Of a DNA stretch of 64,000 nucleotides, positions 9,365 through 18,957 are shown one piece after another. A model generated the notes under the pieces. It was not told the DNA's origin. It ran no database searches and was given only the letters and a program-made list of their open reading frames with translations. Location: positions 1-64,000 of the forward strand of contig JAURZV010000052.1 of NCBI GenBank assembly GCA_030653175.1. Direction: 5' to 3'. This DNA is from Methylobacter sp. (lineage in GTDB: Bacteria; Pseudomonadota; Gammaproteobacteria; Methylococcales; Methylomonadaceae). Both the position numbers and the translations under genes were made by a program. The first letter of the stretch is position 1; every line of letters starts with the position of its first letter.

Positions 9365-10498
9365 TTAACCTGCTCTGAGATCAGTTGTTTCCACGCCTCC
9401 AACAACTCGTGAACATAATTCACGGCAAATATTTACCAAAATCTTATTCGCAATCTCATTGTCAAACTTTAACAAGCGGGACATTGATGCTTCATCAAGA
9501 CTCAATAAACTGACATCATCAGATGCAGCAACAAGGGTAGCCGTACGAGGTACATGTAGAAAAAAAGCAATTTCCCCGATAATATCACCTGGAGAAATGA
9601 TTGCCTGCAATTGCCCGTCTCGTAGGACATGTACGAAGCCGGAAAGTAATATGAACATTGTTGTTGCGGCATTATCTTTCTCAATAATATGAGTGCCTTC
9701 CTTGCATACTATAATATGGCTCCTTTCTATCACCCGCTCAATCTCGTCCTTACTGAATGAATCAAATATTCTTGGGTTTTTATTTGGTAGTTTATTGAAA
9801 TCAATATGGATTTGCTTTAAAAAATCTGTTTTATCTGTTGTCGATTGACTTACAATGTTTAAATGGCAGCCAATTATATCTTGCAATTCATTAACATAGC
9901 GACAATGGCTGAGATCTTCTTCCCTGGTTAATACCGCAAATGGAGAGCCTGATCGTATTAAATGTTCATAATCACCCGTAATCAGAGCCATCGGGATCAC
10001 AAGCCCAATTCCAGGATAAGAGTAGGGATTGGTAAATGGACGAAAGCCGAGTTTCAAATAAGAATTCAGATGATGTGGTTCACAATCCAGCAACACGGCT
10101 TCTATTTTGTTATCCAGTACAAAATGCATAACTTCCTTATACATACGCAAGGTAACACTGGAGCCGCGATGTTGCTCATTGACCATTAACCGTTCGACGA
10201 TACAAATTTGTTGTTGTTCAAGTTTTTCCAGAAATGGTGACAGATGGTAGGCTTCGGTTAGGGTTTGAGTAAAAGGCTTATCTTCGCCCCAAAATAGCCT
10301 GAGGGTGCCGATAGTCTCGCCATTTTTAACGGCAATCACTGCCCTGGCATGGTCATCATATTCATCCCTTAGTTCTTTAAGCTCATGATTGCTCTGATCC
10401 TTTAGCCTGCCCATGCACTCGACATAAACCCTGTAACGCAGCTGATAGGACGCTTTTAATTCTTCTTCAGTTGTCGCAAACCTGACGCCGTCTTGCAT
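9365..10498 (-). CDS. GNAT/N-acyl-amino-acid-synthase-like acyltransferase fused to C-terminal cyclic nucleotide-binding domain
   Basis: N-terminal LRYRVYVECMGR...VERLMVNEQHRGSSVTLRMYKEVM resembles exosortase-associated acyltransferases; C-terminal IIEKDNAATTMFILLSGFVHVLRDGQLQAIISPGDIIGEIAFFLHVPRTATLVAASDDVSLLSLD is a cNMP-binding domain. Confidence 0.8.
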   Translation of the reverse strand: MQDGVRFATTEEELKASYQLRYRVYVECMGRLKDQSNHELKELRDEYDDHARAVIAVKNGETIGTLRLFWGEDKPFTQTLTEAYHLSPFLEKLEQQQICIVERLMVNEQHRGSSVTLRMYKEVMHFVLDNKIEAVLLDCEPHHLNSYLKLGFRPFTNPYSYPGIGLVIPMALITGDYEHLIRSGSPFAVLTREEDLSHCRYVNELQDIIGCHLNIVSQSTTDKTDFLKQIHIDFNKLPNKNPRIFDSFSKDEIERVIERSHIIVCKEGTHIIEKDNAATTMFILLSGFVHVLRDGQLQAIISPGDIIGEIAFFLHVPRTATLVAASDDVSLLSLDEASMSRLLKFDNEIANKILVNICRELCSRVVGGVETTDLRAG

Positions 10499-10661
10499 AT
10501 ATCACCCAGTCTAAATAAGGAGAGAAATCTCCGGTTTCGTTTTTACAACAAAGATCGAACATCTCAATAAAGGGTGAGTTTATCAAAAATGCAAGCTTCG
10601 CAGAAGCTAAATGCCCATGTTTAACCAAATTCACCAAGAAAAACGTGTGCATCCAAAACAA

Positions 10662-10695
10662 AAAAGCCCTGATGCCTATAGGCATCAGGGCTTTT
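10662..10695 (-). terminator. Rho-independent terminator-like perfect hairpin downstream of PEP-CTERM gene
   Basis: AAAAGCCCTGATGCC-TATA-GGCATCAGGGCTTTT. Confidence 0.85.
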
Positions 10696-10722
10696 ACTTA
10701 GCAAATAGATTATAGAGTCAAA

Positions 10723-11556
10723 TTAAGCTTGGTTACGACGACGGAATCCAAAGCCTATCAAACCCATACCCAAAAGTGCGATGGTTGTTGGTTCTGGCAC
10801 AGCAGTACCAAAGACAACGTCCATAGAGCCATTGATGTTTTGGGTGCCTGTAACCTGGAAGTTGTTGAACTGTCCGGATTCAAAAGCTAAATTATAAAAC
10901 GGAGTAGGGGATACAAAATAAGTTTTACCAAAGTCAGTAAGCGCAAAAGAAGTTGTTGAGCCAAAACTTCCGCAATTTATACCGCTACCACCGCCGGCAG
11001 AGCAAGTACTTAACCCCGGATTTAGCTGTCCTCCGCCCGCAACTGCCGCACCTGTTCCTATGAGGACGTCATCGTCAAACAACGATCTGCCCCAAGCAGA
11101 AGCTCCATTCGCAGCAGCAGTAAATTTGGTATTTGCCGAAGGATCAAGGAAGAGGTTTAAAGATCCTCCTGGAGTAAAAGTAAAGGTCGAAACCCCTGCT
11201 ACAGTAGTAAAAGTACCTGATGCTTGAAACAAAGCATACATGCCATAGCCGGCTGCGCCAAAACTGCCAAGTTGTGTTGTCAGTGGGTTAGCTCCGTCAT
11301 CGGCTACATACTGTCCTGCATTCCATTTTAGTGAAACGTCAAATGTGCCGGCCCCGAAGGTAACTATTTCATTATAGTTACCCGTAATTTTATCTGCAGT
11401 AAAAAGATTAGAAACAGTTCCTCCCGGCACTACGCCTTCCTGTACGTTAAAATCAGGAAAAATGTTTGCCGCCATTGCATTTGAGCTCGATATAACCAGC
11501 CCAGTTGTTAGTGCTGCGGCAAGTAGGGTTTTATTTAGAGTATTTAGCTTTTTCAT
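10723..11556 (-). CDS. PEP-CTERM sorting domain protein
   Basis: C-terminus VPEPTTIALLGMGLIGFGFRRRNQA; N-terminal signal peptide MKKLNTLNKTLLAAALTTGLVISSSNAMA. Start refined from 11589 to 11556. Confidence 0.93.
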   Translation of the reverse strand: MKKLNTLNKTLLAAALTTGLVISSSNAMAANIFPDFNVQEGVVPGGTVSNLFTADKITGNYNEIVTFGAGTFDVSLKWNAGQYVADDGANPLTTQLGSFGAAGYGMYALFQASGTFTTVAGVSTFTFTPGGSLNLFLDPSANTKFTAAANGASAWGRSLFDDDVLIGTGAAVAGGGQLNPGLSTCSAGGGSGINCGSFGSTTSFALTDFGKTYFVSPTPFYNLAFESGQFNNFQVTGTQNINGSMDVVFGTAVPEPTTIALLGMGLIGFGFRRRNQA

Positions 11557-11615
11557 TGTATGTCTCCAGTAAAAATTATGATCTAACAAGTAGACGCGTT
11601 GTCTGCAATAAGTAA

Positions 11616-11631
11616 TGCAGGTGTCGCGCCA
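11616..11631 (-). promoter_or_regulatory. Sigma-54-like promoter of PEP-CTERM gene
   Basis: Minus strand TGGCGCGACACCTGCA versus TGGCACRNNNNTTGCW: GG-N10-GC spacing with two mismatches; about 60 nt upstream of the gene start. Confidence 0.7.
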
Positions 11632-11705
11632 TCTATTAATTATTTATTATATATCAGTAACATATAAATAATTAACTCTCTAAAAAATCCAAGTAAATCA
11701 TAAAA

Positions 11706-11722
11706 TGTAAAAAAACCTGACA
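11706..11722 (+). promoter_or_regulatory. 17-nt box 2 (candidate PrsR-type enhancer site)
   Basis: TGTAAAAAAACCTGACA, 75 bp upstream of the sigma-54-like element. Confidence 0.6.
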
Positions 11723-12127
11723 GTTTTCCCCTTGGGTTTTCTATTTTTAAGGTTTTCTTTGTGTATACAGGTGAGGTTTAAATGCCTATGCGCATTAACT
11801 TTTATTTTACACCGCATGGCTGCTGGCTTTTAGGTTGTTTTCGTTAGAAACCACACAAAGATTCACCAGATAAAGTTGTAAAAAATACCGATACTCTAAT
11901 ATCAATAAAGCCGATTATGACCACCGCATTGCTTTTTAGCATAATGAAAAAACAGAGAGCAAAGGCCGCCAAGGTGAACAAATAGTTTGACGGCGTTTTT
12001 TGACCGATGGCTGGAAGCAGTTCAGCGGGTAATGAATGAAATGATCGCCGCCACTAAATTGTTACCTTAATATGGCGCATCCAAATAATATGTTAAACGA
12101 ATAAGGACGAGTTGCGACCCTGAAACG

Positions 12128-12985
12128 TCAAATGCCTAATAGTCTCCGTGCAACCATAAACTTAAGCTTTTGCAACGGATTGCGATTACCCATCCATAAA
12201 TAACCCTTTTTTAATCGATTTAACCGGGCATCATAACAAGTGTAATGTGGCAAGGGCTTAAGCTCGTTGGGGTGTAAAATTGCCAGTAGAGTTTGCGTGA
12301 TAACCATGCCTGTCGCCAGTTTGCAACCACTAGCAATACTGGGCGCCTTGCGTTTGGCCAGATCTACCGATGAGGGATCGACATATTTAAGGTGAAATCC
12401 CGCTGGTGCGCAGCCTAAGGACATTTTTAGAACTTGTTGTTCTAATGGCGCGTTGTAATCGATGTCAAAATATTCATCAAAAGCCATGCCCTCAGGCGTG
12501 TAAATCAGCATGCCCACGCCAAAGCCCAGTGGCACGCCAAACACGGCAGGTATTCCTCGCTTCATACACGCATTAATGATCAGACGGTGCGCCTCGATTT
12601 CAAAAAACTCAACGGCATCAACAAATACATCAACGCCGGTTAAAAAATCATCAACATTATTTTCATTGATGCCTGCGCCATAGATTTTTATATTTGCTTC
12701 TGGATTAACATCCAACGCTAATTCAGCCATCACATCCATTTTTTGCCGACCAATGGCTGACATAGTTGCACCATACTGACGATTGAAATTGGCCAATTCA
12801 AAATCGTCAAAATCGGATATTTTGAAATTACCTATCCCCATTCTTAACAGCGTGATTAGATAATCGCCGCCCACTCCGCCCATGCCGGCAACGGCAACTG
12901 TGGCATTTTTCAAACGGAGCTGCTCCTCATCACTGGTAATGCCCTGGTTCCTGGAAAAAGCCAGATCATAATTAAATTGGGGCAT
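12128..12985 (-). CDS. ThiF/MoeB/HesA-family E1-like adenylyltransferase
   Basis: Nucleotide-binding motif VAVAGMGGVGGDYLITLLRMGIGNFKISDFDDFELANFNRQ. Confidence 0.88.
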   Translation of the reverse strand: MPQFNYDLAFSRNQGITSDEEQLRLKNATVAVAGMGGVGGDYLITLLRMGIGNFKISDFDDFELANFNRQYGATMSAIGRQKMDVMAELALDVNPEANIKIYGAGINENNVDDFLTGVDVFVDAVEFFEIEAHRLIINACMKRGIPAVFGVPLGFGVGMLIYTPEGMAFDEYFDIDYNAPLEQQVLKMSLGCAPAGFHLKYVDPSSVDLAKRKAPSIASGCKLATGMVITQTLLAILHPNELKPLPHYTCYDARLNRLKKGYLWMGNRNPLQKLKFMVARRLLGI

Positions 12986-13247
12986 GTTACTTCCCTTTAT
13001 GTTTGTTGAAAAATTTTTGATTAAAATGCTGAAGCATGGTGATTTTAACAGGTATATGGAGTATTCCCTGGAATCCCTTCAAGTTTTCAATTGACCTCAT
13101 TCGAGTTTCATAGCCTGGTGAAGCTGGATATTTATCCGGTCACATGCGGAAGTTCGAGAGGTTTTAGTATTCATGCTAGTGGATGACTCAAGCACCCCGC
13201 TTCGCCCCTTGGCAACATGCAATGGCTCTCAGGTGATTTTGAAGTGA

Positions 13248-13940
13248 CTAAAGTTTTCGGGCAATTACATGGTAGGTATTCCCCTTGATGTAACTGTCAA
13301 TGATACTAAAGTCGTTTGCTTCAAATTGCGCTTTGGTAGTTTCAGGATCACAGGTTCGAGCTAGAATTCCTTTTTTAAAGCAAAAATTGTTAACGCGGGT
13401 GGCTATGGCTTTTCTAATGGATCCGCCTCGTGGTGCAAGTAAAACGTCAACATAAAGCTCTGCTTTGGGTTTCATTACCCTATGCAACTCTTTAAGCACT
13501 TTGTCGGGATCAGGAAATGCGTGGAAGGAATGCGCAATATTCGCGGAATCAAAATACGCATCAGGATAATTTATGTTAGAAAGATCGGCCTGAATCAATT
13601 GGATTTTTTTGTTGTTCCGAAATAATCTTTTTGCACCATTGAGCATCCGTTCTGCATAGTCAATACCAATGATTTCCTCAGGCATTTTCCCGCCTTTTAT
13701 TTTTTGGGTTAACAGTGTTAATGCCATAAATGTCCCAGAACCTATAGCAGCTTCAAGATGTCGATTTCCTAAGTTTCTGGCAAAAAATGCCAGATGAGTC
13801 CATATCATGACTTGATATGTGCCCATTAAAATAAAAAAACCTCTAACGTCATACCACCATGATGGATCACGGTAGGCATCAGCACCTTTCGATTCGGTTG
13901 CCAGTTGAGGGTCATCCGATTCAGGTTGCTCAGTAGTCAT
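13248..13940 (-). CDS. SAM-dependent methyltransferase
   Basis: LEAAIGSGTFMAL, IGIDYAERMLNGAKRLF, ANIAHSFHAFPDPDKVLKELHRVMKPKAELYVDV. Confidence 0.85.
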   Translation of the reverse strand: MTTEQPESDDPQLATESKGADAYRDPSWWYDVRGFFILMGTYQVMIWTHLAFFARNLGNRHLEAAIGSGTFMALTLLTQKIKGGKMPEEIIGIDYAERMLNGAKRLFRNNKKIQLIQADLSNINYPDAYFDSANIAHSFHAFPDPDKVLKELHRVMKPKAELYVDVLLAPRGGSIRKAIATRVNNFCFKKGILARTCDPETTKAQFEANDFSIIDSYIKGNTYHVIARKL

Positions 13941-14437
13941 TGTTATTCCTCATTATGTTATACGAATTCTAAAGATCGGTAGGTTAAATAGATATCAGAT
14001 GTTGCCATCTGTAACTATAGAGAAACAATAGGAAAATCAACCTCACAAGTCAAGTTTTTTTGGTTTTAGCTCTGTTTATAGTAATTATATATTGACGAAT
14101 GGCTGAAACTTTTAATTTCAATATCGGGAGCCTTTCGTGATACGACCGGTGGATTTAGCAATAAAGCTCGACCTTAAAGACTTTGAGCTAAGGATTCAGG
14201 TGTGTATCGATTAAGTTTGATGCGCGTATAGAGGGAGAATTGATGCTTGTAAAATAGATGTTGGACGATATCATTGCTGCGGAGGCTATGCCTTGGCTTT
14301 CCAAACTATTTACATAACGCTGAATAAAATGAGCTGCTCTCGGGGTAAACCTTGAGGCGTTTTTTACGCATATTGAAATGGTTGTTATTATGATGCAATG
14401 TTATGTTTTAGTTTTTGCCAATCACAATCTGAAGCAC

Positions 14438-14454
14438 TGTATAAAATCCTGACA
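14438..14454 (+). promoter_or_regulatory. 17-nt box 3 (orphan copy)
   Basis: TGTATAAAATCCTGACA; no sigma-54 element at the conserved 75-bp distance. Confidence 0.35.
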
Positions 14455-14689
14455 CTTTATATTTTTGGTCATATTGAGTTAGCGGCTTAATCCTACACTT
14501 ACGCAGTTTTAATATGAGCGCCAATGGCATTTACAAGATCTTAATAAATGGGGGGGGGTGAAAAATCCCGCCATGCGAACCAAAAGGCAATCACGCTAAA
14601 TTGGCTCCTTCCCAAAGATCAGTTCAAGTCTGTAATCATTGTTGATAGCGGTTCACATCTTGCGAAGGCGCAAGCTATGCTTTGATGCC

Positions 14690-15290
14690 CCATTGTGTCG
14701 AATGAGACATTCAGGATTATGCGCCTGACTATCTTTCAGTGCTAGCACATAATCGGCTTCTGCCTGGATGATCTTTTCAATAATGGCTTTCTGACAGCCC
14801 ATGGCGCCGATAGTGACCACTAAATAAATCTTGGTAGCTTATCTCTGGGATAACGGTAATTTCGTTGGACTTGCCGTCCGCTGTCGCCTGCGTCAAAAAC
14901 CAATAGTACCTTGGCGGCATAAGCACTTAGCCGATGTAGGGCTTTGCCGTTCAAGCGACTGTCCCGCAAAGTTGTGCCATCCAGGCAAATTTGTTCATCG
15001 GCAAGACTGGGCAAAACGGATAGCGCCTAAGCGCAAAAAGGCTTCGACAAAAACGCCAGAGTGTAAGCGTCCGATCACACCGCTTAATGTATTATAAGTA
15101 AGGAATGCCATTAGGTAATTCTAGGAAGTCTTGGAACCAATTTTCTTTTTCTTCTGCGAAAGTTTCTATGCCTACTCAGTCTTCAATTTTGCTTAATACG
15201 GTGCAGAAGACGATCATCATGATGATGTCGGTCAGTTTGCGCAGTTTACTTTTGGTCTCCCTCCGCAGATCGATTAACTCGGCAAAGTAA
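14690..15290 (-). pseudogene. ISAs1-family transposase remnant
   Basis: Minus-strand fragments in several frames: FAELIDLRRETKSKLRKLTDIIMMIVFCTVLSKIED*VGIETFAEEKENWFQDFLELPNGIP; ICLDGTTLRDSRLNGKALHRLSAYAAKVLL; VVTIGAMGCQKAIIEKIIQAEADYVLALKDSQ. Confidence 0.8.
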
Positions 15291-15343
15291 GAGGGTGGGT
15301 CAGGTAGCATAAGGCATTTGTCAAAAAATATTTTAACAAATGC

Positions 15344-15462
15344 TACTTCCATCTGAGCGAAAAAACGCCTACTTTTTAAAAGCGGATAAAGTTATTGTTA
15401 TTCATTGGCTTAATCAGTTTTGACGTGCCATAAGTTGAACGTTTTCTGAGTAAGATGGGATA
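15344..15462 (-). repeat. TIR element copy C (MITE-like, subfamily 1, 119 bp)
   Basis: TACTTCCATCTGAGCGAAAAAACGCCTACTTTTTAAAAGCGGATAAAGTTATTGTTATTCATTGGCTTAATCAGTTTTGACGTGCCATAAGTTGAACGTTTTCTGAGTAAGATGGGATA; reverse orientation to copy A. Confidence 0.85.
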
Positions 15463-15810
15463 GGAATCAAAGCATGATAGTGCAATTGCCGTTTGATTAG
15501 CGAGGAGATAATGCGTACAACTTGATTTGCGGTATCAATCGAGTTATTTATGGCTTGCATTATAACACGCTCTAAAGCACAATAATTTTAATGGGTAATT
15601 ATTTCTGCGGAACTGGCATTCATAAAAAATAATTACATAATTTTGCATTGAGGCTAAATAATTTACATTCGAATTAAATCGTTAACAGGCTGGCTTAATC
15701 ATCCCGGCTTCCCTTTAATAATCATCCGGCGTATTCGCGCACAACGCTAGTGACGTTCAATTATTAAAAAAATCATTCCAGCTAAATCAATAATTTCAAC
15801 AGGCGATCTA

Positions 15811-17511
15811 ATGAAAAATAAAAAAACAATGACTGAAAATGGGCTTGCAGTTTTAGCTATAGGTCTTTTAACTTCCAGTTCTTTGGCAATGTCGGCAACC
15901 TATGACCCATTAAAACTCCAACAAAACAATTTTAATGCTATAGATCAAATTGCACCATCCAACAATGAATCTGGAAGTGCATCATCAATGCTGGATTCAT
16001 TGCAGCAAGCAGAAATAAATAATAAAAAATCGAATTATCTCGAAGCGCTGAGTCTTTTAAAACAAAATAAACTTAAAGAGGCCAGAGATAAAATTTCTGC
16101 ATTATTAAAGCAAGCTCCAGCAGAACCAGAGTTCTATAATTTACAAGCTTTATTGGAAACGCTGGAAAAAAATACCTTTGCTGCGGAACAAAGTTATCAA
16201 AAAGCGCTACAAATTAATCCAATAAATATTTTAGCGCATCTTGGTTTGGCAAAGCTGACTTTAGAAGCAGGAGAACTGGATAAAGCTAAGGATTACGCTA
16301 ATAAGGCATTATCTATTAATGAGAAAACTGTTAGTGCTTATTTTTTGTTAGCGGACATTGCGTATAAACAGAAAAATAACTCCGAAGTGGAAACTGTTTT
16401 ATTAAAAGCGCATGAAAAAGTAAAAGGTAATATCTCCGCAGAAATAGAAGTAATTAAAAATTTAGGGAAGTTTTATGCTCTACAAAATAAACCGGAAAAG
16501 ATACTCTTCTTAAGTGAAGATTTAGTTAAACGTTATCCTGATAATAGTCAAGCGCTGTCCGTTCTTGCCGGTGCTCAAATTGTCAATGATAAAAAAATAT
16601 TGGCAGAACAGACGTTGCGCCAGCTAATTAATCAAGAAAAACAAGATATTAATCATCGTTTGTTATTAGCTAAATTGCTGAGTGAACAGCCCGGTAAAGA
16701 AAAAGAAGCACTGAAATTAATGGATGAAGCGTCAGTAATTGAACCCAATAATCCACAAGCACTTGCCTTTAAGACGGCTTATTTAATTAAACTGCAACGT
16801 TATCCGGAAGCGTCAGAGCTCGCCAGTAAAATCGATAACCTGTTTCCAAAATTAGTATTAGGTAAGCTGTTAAAGGGTGATGTTTTTCTGGGAGAAAAAA
16901 AGTTGGACAAAGCTCTTGCTATCTATCAGCAAGCTTATAAATTGCAGCCCAATGATAAGGTATTATTTACTATTGTCGATTTAATGAGCGCACAGAAAAA
17001 GTTGCCAGAGGCCGTAAAATTTCTCGATCAGGCATTAGAAAAAAACCCAAAAAACAGCGCTATTCATTTCAAGCTAGCAACTGTTTACCAACAGCTGAAT
17101 AACAATTCACAAGCCGAAAATCATTACAAAGCAATATTGGCTGAACAACCCGAGAATGTTCTGGCGCTGAATAATTTAGCATGGCTTTATTCGCAACAAA
17201 ACAATCCGCAAGCTATAGAATTAGCAAAAAAAGCTTACACTAATTCGCCTGAGTCGGGCGCAATTGCAGATACTTATGGCTATATCCTAGTTAAACAGGG
17301 CCAGCCGGCAGAAGGTTTAACTGTGCTTGAAAAGGCTGTCAGCTTGGCGCCCGCCGCAAATGATATTCAGTTTCATCTGGCGGAGGCTTATGCTGCTAAT
17401 AATAACAGGAATAAAGCCCTTGAAATACTCGAAACTCTTGCTAAAGCTGGACAAGACTTTTCGGAAAAAAAGGCCGCCCTTAGTTTATTAGACAAATTAA
17501 AGGCTAATTAA
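15811..17511 (+). CDS. TPR-repeat exported protein
   Basis: Signal peptide and many TPR units (AEQSYQKALQINPINILAHLGLAKLTLEAGELDKAKDYANKALSIN). Confidence 0.85.
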   Translation: MKNKKTMTENGLAVLAIGLLTSSSLAMSATYDPLKLQQNNFNAIDQIAPSNNESGSASSMLDSLQQAEINNKKSNYLEALSLLKQNKLKEARDKISALLKQAPAEPEFYNLQALLETLEKNTFAAEQSYQKALQINPINILAHLGLAKLTLEAGELDKAKDYANKALSINEKTVSAYFLLADIAYKQKNNSEVETVLLKAHEKVKGNISAEIEVIKNLGKFYALQNKPEKILFLSEDLVKRYPDNSQALSVLAGAQIVNDKKILAEQTLRQLINQEKQDINHRLLLAKLLSEQPGKEKEALKLMDEASVIEPNNPQALAFKTAYLIKLQRYPEASELASKIDNLFPKLVLGKLLKGDVFLGEKKLDKALAIYQQAYKLQPNDKVLFTIVDLMSAQKKLPEAVKFLDQALEKNPKNSAIHFKLATVYQQLNNNSQAENHYKAILAEQPENVLALNNLAWLYSQQNNPQAIELAKKAYTNSPESGAIADTYGYILVKQGQPAEGLTVLEKAVSLAPAANDIQFHLAEAYAANNNRNKALEILETLAKAGQDFSEKKAALSLLDKLKAN

Positions 17512-17598
17512 ATATATTCAAGAATGAGTCGTTAATATTATTATGTTGCTCATCTCTCACTCTCGGGCAGTCCACTGACTAAAATTGCTACTTTAAAA

Positions 17599-18957
17599 AT
17601 GAATGATAAAAAAGTATTGCTCGTTGTCGAAGATGATATAGGCTTACAAAAACAATTAAAATGGAGTTTTGATGCGTATCAAACGGTTATTGCCGGCAAT
17701 AGAAATGACGCAGTTGCCGCTTTAAAGCGATATATGCCAAGCGTGGTAACGCTTGATTTGGGCTTGCCGCCGGATGCCGCAAATGCCAGCGAAGGACTAT
17801 CGACACTCAAGGAAATTCTGGAGCTGGCTCCTGCTACAAAAGTCATCGTGGTTACAGGCAATGATGATCGAGAAAACGCCATCAAAGCAGTGGCAATGGG
17901 AGCTTACGATTTCTATCAAAAACCAGTCGATATTGATATTCTCAATATGATTATTAAACGGGCCTTTCAACTGGATGAACTGGAAAAAGAATATTCAACG
18001 CTACGACAAAAGACGCCGGAACCCTTGGCGGGTATTATCGCCTCTTGTAAAAAAATGCATGAACTTTCGCGCATGGTTGAAAAAGTCGCCCCTACTAATG
18101 TCACTACTTTATTATTAGGTGAAAGCGGTACCGGTAAAGAGGTGTTGGCTAAAGCAATTCATAGCCTAAGTGATCGATCTAATAAACCTTTCGTTGCGGT
18201 GAACTGTGCTGCTATTCCGGAAAATTTACTGGAAAGCGAATTATTTGGTTATGAAAAAGGGGCCTTTACCGGAGCCGCACAACAAACCAAAGGTAAAATT
18301 GAATATGCTCATAATGGTACTTTCTTTTTGGATGAAATAGGCGATCTTCCGTTTGCATTACAAGCTAAGTTATTACGTTTTATGCAGGAAAGAACCATAG
18401 AACGGATTGGAGGAAGACAAGAAATTCCGGTTGATGTGCGCATTATTTGCGCAACCCATCAGAATCTGCAAGCATTAATTGATAATGGTCAATTTAGAAG
18501 TGATTTGTATTATCGAATTAATGAAGTGACTATAAATATTCCACCTTTAAGAGAAAGAGAGGGGGATGCAATTGTAATTGCCACTACACTACTAAGACGC
18601 TTCTGTGAAATAAATAATAAGAAAATTAAAGGCTTCAGTAAAGAGGCGACAACAGCTATTGAAACTTATCCATGGCCTGGAAATATTCGAGAACTTGAAA
18701 ATAGGATCAAGAGAGCGGTCATTATGACTGACGAAGTTAATATCACTATTGATGATTTGGAGCTAGCACAAAGTACGGATACTTCAGTACCATTTAATTT
18801 GAAGGAGATTAGAGATGTTGCTGAAACAATTGCCATAAAAAGAGCGCTAATATATTCTGATAATAATATATCAAATGCAGCAAAGCTTTTAGGCGTGACG
18901 CGTCCAACGCTTTATACGCTGCTTGATAAATATGGAATTCAAACTGCTCCCCTCTGA
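17599..18957 (+). CDS. prsR: PrsR-like sigma-54-dependent response regulator of PEP-CTERM systems
   Basis: Receiver domain (VVEDDIGLQKQLKW, VTLDLGLPP), AAA+ with GESGTGKE and ELFGYEKGAFTGA, Fis-type C-terminus (NISNAAKLLGVTRPTLYTLLDKYGI). Confidence 0.9.
   Translation: MNDKKVLLVVEDDIGLQKQLKWSFDAYQTVIAGNRNDAVAALKRYMPSVVTLDLGLPPDAANASEGLSTLKEILELAPATKVIVVTGNDDRENAIKAVAMGAYDFYQKPVDIDILNMIIKRAFQLDELEKEYSTLRQKTPEPLAGIIASCKKMHELSRMVEKVAPTNVTTLLLGESGTGKEVLAKAIHSLSDRSNKPFVAVNCAAIPENLLESELFGYEKGAFTGAAQQTKGKIEYAHNGTFFLDEIGDLPFALQAKLLRFMQERTIERIGGRQEIPVDVRIICATHQNLQALIDNGQFRSDLYYRINEVTINIPPLREREGDAIVIATTLLRRFCEINNKKIKGFSKEATTAIETYPWPGNIRELENRIKRAVIMTDEVNITIDDLELAQSTDTSVPFNLKEIRDVAETIAIKRALIYSDNNISNAAKLLGVTRPTLYTLLDKYGIQTAPL

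Noticed and set aside
14280-14305. Possible minus-strand sigma-54 motif upstream of the methyltransferase (AGGCATAGCCTCCGCA)
   Set aside because: Only GG-N10-GC spacing and a few positions match; not at the conserved 75 bp from the box.
14547-14562. Poly-G tract (GGGGGGGGG) suggesting phase variation
   Set aside because: Not within or immediately upstream of an intact gene; in a decayed intergenic region.
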